Origin: Tetrahymena elliotti 4EA
Lineage: Eukaryota; Ciliophora; Oligohymenophorea; Hymenostomatida; Tetrahymenidae
Assembly (NCBI GenBank): GCA_000231825.2
Contig: JH720317.1
Span: 282,430 to 294,030 of the forward strand
Direction of reading: 5' to 3'
Length of the DNA: 11,601 bases
The notes beneath the pieces are model-generated. The model was not told where the DNA came from. It did no database searches and worked only from the letters and a program-made list of their open reading frames with translations. Shown here piece by piece: positions 1 to 9,200 of the stretch. The position numbers and the translations under genes were made by a program. Every line of letters starts with the position of its first letter. The first letter of the stretch is position 1.

Positions 1-1
1 A

Positions 2-921
2 ATTAAAACTTATATCTTAAGGTAAAAGAATATTTATTTAATTTTGTAATTTGATTTAGAAAATTTTTTAAATAAAAAATAGGTTGCATTTATGAATCTT
101 GCCTTGATATTCTAATTTTATATATTATTTAAGACTAAACCGTTTGTAAGAGAATACTTTAATACTCTATAATAATAATCTACTCTTATATGTGCTATTT
201 CTTTGAATCTATGCGTTATATAAGTTATCACAGATAAAAATAATATATTTTACTAAGATTTTTGGTTGTTTATTACTATAGTTCTTAATTTTCTATTTAT
301 TGCTATTTTGGTGATTGGATTATCAAGAATAACAATATAAAATAAAAAAATTAAGATGTCATGTTTCCATAAAGTAGTTATTAAAATCAGTAAAAAATAT
401 CCTTAATTGCTAGATATTTAAGTTTAAAATGACAAAAAATTTATTTCAATGGTAAGATTAAAAAAATTAAGAGATAAGATAATGCTACTTTTAAAAAATT
501 AAAAAAGATATGATTTTTATTCATAAGAAATTTACTAGCCAAATTAAAGTTAGAAGAAAAAATAGGATTTTACTTTAGCAATTAATTCACCTCAAAGTAT
601 TTTTAGCTCAGAATCGGTAGATGAAAAATCTTTAATTTTTAAAAATAAAAACTCAATTAGAAATTTGAGAAATAAATGGCCATACTATTCAAGAAATGTA
701 AAATCAAACTAAACAGGTAATATTCTTTACTTTTATTTTTGTTATATTTTAATTTTAAAATATGAAAAATAGCTCTAAAAGGATAGTCTTCTGAGTAATA
801 AAGTATCTTTAATGATTACTTAAAAGAAGATATTGTAGATACAGAAAATTCAGCTTAAAATAATAAAATGTCAAACAGTTTTAATAAAATTTAAATTGAA
901 TTAACGAAAGAAAAGAATTGA
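2..921 (+). CDS. C-terminal part of a multi-pass membrane protein (5' end outside window)
   Basis: Read with TAA/TAG as Gln, the frame beginning at base 2 is open through 716, continues after a 56-nt intron at 773, and ends at TGA 919-921, giving 287 residues. Hydrophobic helices lie at about residues 27-43, 60-76 and 86-107. A loop with the motif KPFVREYFNTL sits between the first two; I recall KPF/KPY...N.L loops in the C-terminal membrane part of large ciliate surface proteins. After the last helix comes a basic stretch (about 108-160), then a Ser/Asn/Gln/Glu-rich tail ending LTKEKN, as expected for a cytoplasmic tail. The missing N-terminal part is probably extracellular. Splicing restores a polar, coding-like C-terminus, which supports the intron. 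Family is inferred from layout only; function unknown. An isolated short membrane protein is less likely because the frame has no start within the window near its left edge. Confidence 0.85.
717..772 (+). other. Intron, 56 nt, phase 1
   Basis: The intron starts GTAATATTC after CAG and ends AAAAATAG. It interrupts a codon after its first base (G|CT, Ala). It is more AT- and T-rich than the flanking exons. The downstream exon in the spliced frame is rich in Gln, Ser, Asp and Glu and ends in TGA after 49 codons, whereas unspliced reading gives a less coding-like frame. Size and borders match the two introns of the downstream gene. Confidence 0.8.
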
Positions 922-2596
922 ATATTTTATTTATCTTTCTTTGATTTATTTTTTTCTTATTAAGATGATTATTATTTTCTCGAAAAATTTCTTTATTAGT
1001 TTTTTTTGAAAACATTTTTAATAAATTTAATAATCATTTTGAAACTTCCTTTTTACATTCAAATTTTTATTTTGATGAAAACATTTTCTAGTCAAATTTA
1101 CATAAAATTAGGAAATTTATTGCTATATTACAATAAAAATTAGGAATATTTTTATTAAATATTTTTCATTTCTAAAATATCAATTATTAATAATACTTTT
1201 AAATGCTTATTATCGTGGTACAAACTAGCTTTATTTTTACTAAACTCAATCAGAATAGGATGTTTGCTATTATGATAATAATAATGGTCAATTTTAAATT
1301 TGAAGAAATAAAATTTTTATTTAGATTGATAGTTGATTAATAAAATTTTAATTTCATTTTATTTATGAAAGGAATTTATTTTTCTACTAACTCATTTATT
1401 AAGAACCAAATAAAATTTAAAAAATCCATATTTGATGCACTTTTTCAACACAAAATAGACATTACTGATTAAAAATAAATTAATTAAAAAAAGGAAAATT
1501 ATAGCTTCATTTAAATTTACAATGATTTTATTACTTTTGTTTTGAAGATCTAATACTTTTAAATTGTATTTTAACAGTAAGTTAGAAAAAATATTTTAAG
1601 ATAAATATAGTTTACATTGTTTCACTAAATTTTTTATTTAAAAATTGAATTTTTTCAAAATAGTAAACATTTGGAATTTAAAATACCTACTGAAATTGCT
1701 TTTCATGTTTAAATCTTAATGAAAAATGTTTACTCTTTTTTCTATTTTTTCTAAAAGTATCCATTTTTTAAAAAAAGTATAAAATAATAATTGGTATTAG
1801 TTTATTTAATCAATATTACAAAAATACAATAAATTTATTATAAATTTTGAATATGTTTATCTATTTAAGGAGAGAAACCAATAGTAAATTTGTTAATAAA
1901 AATTATTATTTTTACTTGTCTTGCTATTTAAAAAATAGGAACAAAAAAATTAATGTTTTTTTTATAGTTATTTTTTAATTCAAAATCTAATTATGAGAGA
2001 ATATTTATATAAATGATCCTTAAACAAAATGATTTTACTACTTTGGTTAACATTTTTTTTAAGTTTTGTTATTAAAAAGCAAAATATTTTGTATTAGATG
2101 AAAATAAAATATAAGCTAATTAATTATTCATTAATTTATTTACTTTTTTTTCAATTTTTATCATATTATTTCTTTCTTTTTAATCTTAATAGAATATTTC
2201 CCATAAAAAGTAAGTATTTACTAATTAACAAAATTGAAATAACTAATTTTGGAGCCCTAATTCTAATAATTAATTCTTATTATTTATTGAATGTATATCA
2301 TAATGTGTTATTGATAACCAATTAAAAAACATTTTAATTGGCTTAAATTTTATTTTTAGTTAAACATTTTAATATTATTGTTCTATTATAAAAGTACTTG
2401 CTAATAGTAATAACTCCACCTTTTTAAATTTTAATTATTGGAAAAAGATCAAACAAAATTAAAATTTGTGGAATACATAATTTTTCTTTATTTTTAAAAC
2501 TTGTCAATTTTTTAATGTTTTATTTTTTTAAGTTGAGAATATAAAATAAATTATTTATTTTTTATGATATTTGTCTAATTATTTTCAATTTTTATG
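922..2596. other. AT-rich spacer, no supported gene
   Basis: This is the most AT-rich part of the window, with long T and A runs. In the ciliate code two + strand frames are long: one from about 969 to TGA 1848-1850 (in-frame ATG at 1365, 161 residues) and one from 2017 to TGA 2728-2730 (ATG at 2029, 233 residues). The second contains the longest standard-code frame, 2098-2325. Both are dominated by Phe, Leu, Ile, Asn and Lys, have no recognisable motif, and their base composition is no different from the surrounding spacer. With only TGA as a stop, frames of this length are expected by chance. The second also runs into the antisense of the leucine-rich-repeat pseudogene. The left part should hold the 3' UTR and terminator of the upstream gene, but I see no distinct signal. 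Confidence 0.6.
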
Positions 2597-3240
2597 AAAT
2601 CTTAGCTAGATAAATTAAAGAAATTAGAGAAAAACAATTTGAAAGATCTTTTCCAAAATTATTTACTCAGTTTTTTTCAATTTAATTTTTATTGAGTTTT
2701 AGATTTAAAGGTGTGAGGACTATTTGCTGATAAATTCCTTATACTAAATACTTTTCCTCACCTTCACTAATTTTATTGTTAAATATATTTATATTTAAAG
2801 TAATTAGTTTAACACACTTTGAAGTGCTTCTAAATACTTTCCACCATTAACACCAATATTATTATACCCTAATTATTGAGATAAAGAAGTAAGAGAACCA
2901 CACTTTGAAAATCTTTCTCCTAAATTCTTTACTCCATATTAAAAATCTAATTTTTAGATAGAAGTAGAACTAAATTAGTCAGAGTAATACACTATGGAAG
3001 TGCTTCCCCTAAATACCTAGATCAATTTGACCAAATAATATTTTCTACTAAATTTAGATTTAAAGTACTCAATTAATAAACTTTATTATACCTTCTCCTA
3101 AAGCCTTTGCACCACATGAGCTGATTTTTCCTAGTGAATTTAAGAACACATATATTCAACTTCCTGGCAAACTCTATTTTTTATTTTAACCTAGATTTAA
3201 GCTTAATTTATCAGAAATAGTTAATATGACTAAAGTGAGG
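2597..3240 (-). pseudogene. Decayed leucine-rich-repeat (RNase-inhibitor type) gene fragment
   Basis: On the - strand this stretch holds about six degenerate repeats. Their LGE-like cores lie near 3105, 3014, 2923, 2832, 2749 and 2657, a period of about 83-92 bp, or near 29-30 residues. Translated pieces include GAKALGEGIIKFIN, RYLGEALPQC, LTNLVLLLSKNQI, KNLGERFSKCGSLTSL, YNNIGVNGGKYLEALQSV, LNINIFNNKISEGEEKYL and FGKDLSNCFSLISL. This is the LxLxxNxIGxxGxxxLGxxLxxCxxLTxL pattern of the RNase-inhibitor LRR class, a large family in Tetrahymena-like ciliates and often attached to kinase domains. The frame changes at least three times between units, and TGA falls in frame at 3024-3022 and 2669-2667, so it cannot encode one protein. 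GC content is higher than in the spacer beside it, as expected of former coding DNA. Both ends are approximate. The LRR assignment is firm; the role of the parent gene is unknown. Confidence 0.8.
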
Positions 3241-4682
3241 CTTTTAAATGTTTTATCTTCTCTTGATAATGGCTTTTAATTTTTATTTACACCTTTCTCT
3301 CAATCATTCTTTGTATAAAATCTAAAACAACTAATAAGCTTTTTATAGATAGATTCATTCTTTTACATGTAAATTTTCTAATTCATTTGTAGAAAGATTT
3401 TTTGGATTATGTATTTTATAGTTTTCTTAGACTTTCTCGTTTACTTATAATTGACTTGCAATATTTATTTTTTTTTGAATCAAAATTTTCTTTTCTTCTT
3501 TTTTAGTTTTTTTCTTAATTTACATGTTTATCAAAATAATGAGTTCTTTTATTTGAGTAACATGAATATTTTTATGGAGAATTAACTAAAGTGAACAATA
3601 TGAATAAATTTATTTTATTTCGTTTTACTTCGAATCGATTTAATCTGAAAAATAATTGAGCAACAAACAACAAAAAAATACAAATATTTTATCAAAATCC
3701 TAAAATATGGTTTTGATTAAAATAACAAAAATCGAAATTAATTACTTTTAAATATGAGAATTATTAATTTATGAGTTTATACCTTTGACTTACTCAAAAA
3801 ATGTATTTTAGATTACTAAGTATTTCATTGGAAATACCTGTAACCATTAAAAATTTGATGGATTTCTTTGCATCATAAAAATTAAGTGATAATCATTTCT
3901 AATGAATAATAAATTAAGGTAATTAATTATTTTTAAGTTAATGTAAACACCAAAGTTTATTAAACTTAAATACCGTTATGATTGGATTATTTTTATTTTT
4001 TGTAATCATGAATATAAAAATGTTTAAATAGTGGATATAAATAAATTTAACACAATTTTTTGTTGAAAGAGTATGGTGGTGATGAAGAAAATTTAATACT
4101 TTTAATAAAAAGTTAGGTATTATACAGATATAAAATTAACATGAAATATGATAATTAATTAATTTTGGGTTAATTATTTAATTATGAGTGGTAGACTGAA
4201 AAGATCCCTTTTATTTGAAATTAATAGAGAAAATGAATCCAAAAGATGAAAAAAAAAATCAAATCATCGAATTTAGTAATTTCACAAAGATTAAGGAAAG
4301 ACAAAGGAAGTTTTTGAAACTTCTCTTTTGATAATTTTTAAATGATAATAAAAATATTTCAATAATCATCAAATTCATTAATTTCTTCATAGCAATCTCA
4401 TTTTTTTGATTAGTAATATCATATGGACTAAAACAAGCATACCAGTATTTCCTTGATTATTTTTTAAGATATGCTTGGTCCAAGGCATACTAAAGTTAAG
4501 ATTTAGAAGACTATTTCTTTGGTAATTTATCTCTTCCTTTTGTATATTGATTGTAAAAATTAATTATGAATATAGGATTCTAATCCAGAAGATATTATAT
4601 CTAATTTCAATTCAGTTTTGGGCTTAAAGCCAAAAAAAGATGTATTAAGTTTTTCTTTAAATCTATTTTCCCTTTATTTCAT
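3241..4682 (-). pseudogene. Possible upstream remnant of the LRR pseudogene (broken, strand uncertain)
   Basis: Several - strand frames read like protein but none is continuous. One runs from ATG 4682-4680 to TGA 4421-4419 and contains KTELKLDIISSGLESYIHN. Another spans 4606-4259 and contains LQYALDQAYLKKQSRKYWYA and SPYDITNQKNEIAMKKL. A one-base shift in a T run near 4560 would join them. Further frames cover about 4340-3886 and 4005-3356, the latter with KKILIQKKINIASQLQ. A short piece near 3345-3280 reads LLVVLDFIQRMIERK, which weakly recalls the last helices of a protein kinase. A kinase followed by LRRs is a known ciliate arrangement, but I see no catalytic motif. Competing + strand frames exist, for example 4200-4330 with NPKDEKKNQIIEFSNFTK, so the strand is not settled. 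Confidence 0.3.
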
Positions 4683-5022
4683 TCCAAATCATTTAAAATT
4701 TGTTCTCAATGTTACATGTTACATTTCTATTCAAAACTTCTCAGTAAATGTAAAAATTAAATATGAGTAAATTATGGATTTGATAGCTTTAGAATTTAGG
4801 GATTATTTTTAAAATAATGTAAAGCAATATTGATTGTAAGCTAAATTTGTTAGTGTTTTTATTTAAATTTAATAATTAAAAATCAATCAGAAAAACAATT
4901 ATAATAAGATAAAAGATTTTAAATACTGCCAAAATAATTAATTATTAATTTTCAGAATAAATTTATAAAAATACATAAATGAGCAAATTTCCTTGGTTAT
5001 TATTTACTTTATTAATACTTGA
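4683..5022. other. AT-rich stretch, no supported gene
   Basis: This stretch lies between the two sets of broken coding-like sequence. On the + strand a frame from about 4818 to TGA 5024-5026 reads plausibly (for example NIDCKLNLLVFLFK and QMSKFPWLLFTLLI), but it overlaps other open frames and has no recognisable domain. No repeat, RNA gene or hairpin of note was found. Confidence 0.5.
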
Positions 5023-5591
5023 GTGATTTAATCGCTTAAATACATAAAAATCCCTGAAGTTGAAATAAACTAATCATAATCTATTTAATATAATTCCCGT
5101 AAGTTCTAATTAGTATTAATCACTTAGATTTATAAACAAAAGGATTACAAAATATAAATTTTTAAATAATACTAGTCAAAGTTAGCTAATATTCATTTGA
5201 TTTAATCATTTAAAAAGAAGGAAGTTAATAAATTTTTCGTTTTTACATCTAATATTTAGCAATAAACAATAGAAATGTTTATATTAGAAATGGAACATTT
5301 GATTTTCAAAATTAAATTTACAATTAAGATTCTTAATGGATTTAATAAATTAAACAGCCACAACCACAAAATTTTTTTTTAAGTATTGTTGCTGATATAA
5401 ATTACTCAAGTAACAATTTTGAAATAATATACAAAACAAGAGATCTTAACAATGAAAATAAATTAAATGCTATTCACTATAATTACATTGAAATATATTA
5501 ATAAAAGGGTGATAGTTATCAAAAAATGAAAGTATATACTGAATAATCTGTTAGCCCAGCCAATTCAACCAATCTACTAAAAATAGGTTGA
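5023..5591 (+). pseudogene. Coding-derived fragment, unknown protein (partial or decayed)
   Basis: The best frame is open from 5064 to TGA 5589-5591 (175 residues). From about 5260 on it has strong coding character: purine-first, pyrimidine-last codons and a balanced composition with Gly, Asp, Trp and Pro, for example NVYIRNGTFDFQNQIYNQDS, NFFLSIVADINYSSNNFEII, YKTRDLNNENKLNAIHYNYI and KVYTEQSVSPANSTNLLKIG. Before about 5250 a different frame, open 5023-5529, reads better (SLKYIKIPEVEINQSQSIQY, SFKKKEVNKFFVFTSNIQ), which suggests a frameshift near 5250. There is no convincing start codon, no GT-AG intron of the size used nearby, and no domain I recognise. It may be an old copy of the extracellular part of a surface protein like its neighbours, but this is a guess. 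A functional small gene with unrecognised introns is the alternative. Confidence 0.45.
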
Positions 5592-5782
5592 GGAAATATT
5601 TTCATTAGTAAATAAAAAATAAATTCGAAATTCTTTTTATCTATTCATAAAATAATGAAATCATTTTTTCTTAAAATATTCATTCATGTATGAATATAAT
5701 TTTTTTGTTTATTTCTTTCATTCAACAATAAATGCAGGTAGTTTTCATCCTCACTTTTGGTTTCATCATTCATTATAAGTGA

Positions 5783-6073
5783 AAGGAATTCTGTTATTTT
5801 TTAAAAATAATTCCAGTAAATTATATTATTTCAAATTTGAGGATAATCAATAGTCTCTTATCTGATATGGAACTATTAAACAAAGATAATAGCAACAAAT
5901 TAATAGAAACAGCTTTTCCTCATCTATTATCAGCATTTCTTATTGATAAAAACACCTATTAATTATTTTTTTATTTTTTTTTACTTTAAAGGAAAAGAAA
6001 TGTTTAAAAAAAAGGATTAAAGATGCTTGGGATAATATTTCTGTGTTTAAAAAATCAATTTTTTGGTAAATGA
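5783..6073 (+). pseudogene. Second coding-like fragment on the + strand
   Basis: A frame open from just after TGA 5780-5782 to TGA 6071-6073 contains a coding-like core at about 5845-5960 that reads NLRIINSLLSDMELLNKDNS followed by NKLIETAFPHLLSAFLIDKN. After that it runs through T and A tracts. A second overlapping frame, ending at TGA 6241-6243, reads RIKDAWDNISVFKKSIFW near 6010-6065. It ends one base after the start of the next gene's ATG, so it is not a separate gene. The fragments may continue the remnant that stops at 5591 in other frames. No family is recognised. Confidence 0.3.
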
Positions 6074-6239
6074 TAGAAATTTTATTTAAAAGCATAAAAA
6101 TATAAATTCAGGTTTCATTTTTAAATAATTGTATCCTTTCTTTTATTTTTTGTAATTAAAACATTGTGAAAAAACTAAGTGATTTTCTTAATAATTTACA
6201 AAAGGCAAAAATAACATTATAACATTAATTGTTGAAAAC
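6074..6239 (+). promoter_or_regulatory. Presumed promoter and 5' leader of the giant surface-protein gene
   Basis: This is the AT-rich stretch immediately upstream of the long frame. The start codon context is GAAAAC before ATG, A-rich as is usual for ciliate starts. I see no defined promoter element. The role is inferred only from position. Confidence 0.3.
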
Positions 6240-9200
6240 ATGAATTATTCAATATTTTTCATTTTTATTTTGTATATTTTCAAAAAATGTGTTAGCACTC
6301 TTTGTTAGCAAAATGAAATATACTCTGCGGTATCATAATCTTGCTTAAAGTGCTCAAAATATTGCTAAAGCTGCTATAATGTTGATGAATCTTCATGCAT
6401 CGGTTGTAGTAATAATCTATTTGTGAGTTCTAATAATATTTCTACTTGTGTTCAAACATGCAAAAAAGAAGAATATTTAAATGAAAAACTTGAATGCGTG
6501 TAATGTTAAGTTTATGGCTGCATAAAATGTGATGTAAACTAAACATGCCTTGAATGTGATCAAAATTTAGATCTAGATTAAGCTAATAATTAGTGCATAC
6601 TGAGTAAAAATGTTTGTCCTTTTTAAAAAAGTTTAATTTCTGGGTAATCTTCCCTAAAATAGTGCCAACAAGAGTGTACTCCAACATTTTACTAAAATAT
6701 GGAAGCTTAAATATGCGAAGAGACAGTAAAATGTATTTAAATTGAAGAAAGCTAAAGATTTACATATGATGCGAGAATATAATAAATACAAATATTTAAT
6801 TAAAATTAATATTTAATATCAGGAAATGGGTGTTCTTTTGCTATATTAGATTATAATTGGGAAGTAATTAACAAATAGGTATTGAAAAACCCAAATTTGG
6901 TTGATCAATAAAGTTAAACTTCATTTGGTTTCGAATAGTAACATAGCTTCATTGTAGGAGATTAAGGAGGTTGTGTTGCAGATAGTAAAATAGTAGTTAT
7001 GAATTTTAAAACACTTGAAATAGTATTTAGCAGCAATTTAATGTATGATTATTAGATTGTCAAAATAGATTAAACAAATTAAATCATATTTCTTTAATCT
7101 GTTTATACTGATATTTGGATATAGTATGATGTTGTTAAGAAGAGTTTAAATTAGTAGAAAGTCAATTTTTAATCAATTAATTTTATTTTTGATTTTAAAA
7201 ATAATACTTCGACAAGCTTCATTTTACAGTCATCTGATTTGTCACTTCTAGTAAATAATTATTCAAAATATAATTTCCAAATTTTTCTTTTAATTAATAA
7301 ATAAGAGAGCTGATATGAGTGAAGATAGATAGATATAATTTAGAAAAATTAATTAAACTAATTTAGATGAGCATATGTTTAGAAAAATTTACAAATAAAA
7401 TGATTATTTTATTTTAATTTCGTTCAATAAAATCTATTTCATTACAGTTTCAAAAATAAAAATAGAATTGGATCTTATCAGCTTATTGTCAATTATTGAA
7501 TATTATGCTCGCTCAAGTTTCTTTCCATATATTTAGTTTTCTGAAATACTTAATTCAATTATTTAGTTGAATACTAAAAATTTAATTTTAGAAATGCTAG
7601 TTTTAGACTAATCATCTGAAAAAATTGTTTAGAATTTGAATTTAACATCATCAAAAATAAATGGCTTTGAGTTTTTTGAAGATAAAATATAAAACTCTAC
7701 TTTAGTCATGATATATTCTGATACATTTTAGATTATGAATTTAACAAACTATCTAGAACTTTACAATTTAGGATAAATTTAAAATTATGTTAATAGCATA
7801 GAGCCTTAAAGCTTTAATTTTATAACATAGTCTTCAACAATTAAACAAGTAATTTTTAGAAGTAATTTGTAAATATTAGATGTATTTTTTTCTTAAATCT
7901 TCTCAACATATTATGTTTATTAGCAATTTGTTAGATTAAGATATACTCTAGCAGATAATAAAACTCAAATTAAATATCTAAATCCATTTCAGTTTGAAAC
8001 ACTCTACTATGACATTTACTCTAACATAAATTAAAAACAGGTAGTTGTGACATAAACTAGTGATAACAAAAGTAGTTTTTTTTACATTTTTGATGGATAT
8101 CAAACATTTATTAATTAAATTATTGGATTTTTATCTATTAAACAATCTATCTGTAATTCCTAAAAAATTCCTAAAATAAATACTCAAATTGTTAATTTGA
8201 ATGCCAATTCTAACATTAAAGAATAAACATATAGCTTTATTAGTTTAATAAACAACTAATACATTTTACTCTAATAAAAAGTAAATTCAATAATTTATGA
8301 ATATATTTATGATATTAATTTAAAAAAATTAATTCTCTCATATAATTATTAATACTATTATGAAGAAACAAAGTTTATTTACATCGAAAATAAGAATCTC
8401 CTGATAGTTTAAAACATTCCTTAAATATTTGATTTGAAGAAATAGTAAAAATTAATAAATGATGATCAAAAATAATTCTTTTCTCTCTAAAGCTTTGTCT
8501 TAATTAATGATGACACAATGGCTTACCAATCATATAATGACAATTATGAATTAATTCTATATTTATTAGATTTTACAATGCTACAATCTATTTAAATATT
8601 CAATTTTTAATAAAGCTAAATGAATACTTTTTGGAAATACGATACCACATCTTTCTATCCAGTCATTTTTAATTAAGATATCATATATTTTTGTGATATC
8701 AGCAAGCTACCTATTTGTTCACCTTTTTCCCTTAGTTAAAAAAATTTTATTATGAACCCAATTTAACTGAAGTTATTTCCCAATTACAACCCAAGTGCTA
8801 CTTATTCTAAAACTAAAGAAATTTTTTTATTTTACAATGATGTCATACTAATATGCTCATGGGATTTGCAAAGCTAAACTTAAATTAACTTAGGTGTATA
8901 ATATCCAAGTAACTAAAATTTATAATAAATATCAATTTATCAAAATGAAAGGTTTGTTTTTTATTACGATTTAACTTACATTTACAAATTTGATATGGAC
9001 TTAAAGTAAATCTAAATTCTTCAGGCTCAAACTTTATCAGATAATGGTTTAAAAGAGCAAATTAATTTTTACAAGCTTAACAATACTTCTTGTTTAAAAA
9101 AATCAGGAAATATTATTGACACTGATAATATGATTCTTCTAAAAACGTTGGAAGAGGATAATACTTTTGTTGGCTAAATTTCAATAGATGATACATAACT

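Noticed and set aside
969..1850. Ciliate-code open frame of about 294 codons on the + strand (ATG at 1365)
   Set aside because: With TGA as the only stop in very G-poor DNA, frames of this length are expected by chance. There is no motif, and no rise in GC content compared with the spacer. Kept only as a note in the spacer entry.
2098..2325. 75-codon frame in the standard code, Phe/Leu/Tyr-rich and membrane-like
   Set aside because: The window uses the ciliate code, in which this frame simply runs on from 2017 to 2730 and overlaps the antisense of the LRR remnant. Its hydrophobic look follows from T-rich DNA, and its composition matches the spacer.
3600..3660. TTCGAATC near 3630, resembling a tRNA T-loop
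   Set aside because: There are no flanking stems, no D-arm and no acceptor pairing; the surroundings are plain AT-rich DNA.
4425..4481. Inverted repeat: CAAGCATA at 4434-4441 and TATGCTTG at 4470-4477, with GGAC and GTCC outside
   Set aside because: The arms are short, the left arm has an insertion, and the loop is 28 nt. It falls inside coding-like sequence, so chance is the simplest explanation.
5587..5608. Possible 22-nt intron (GTTGAGG...CATTAG) that would bypass the TGA at 5589
   Set aside because: It is far shorter than the 55-57 nt introns of the clean genes here, and the frame after it is not convincingly coding.
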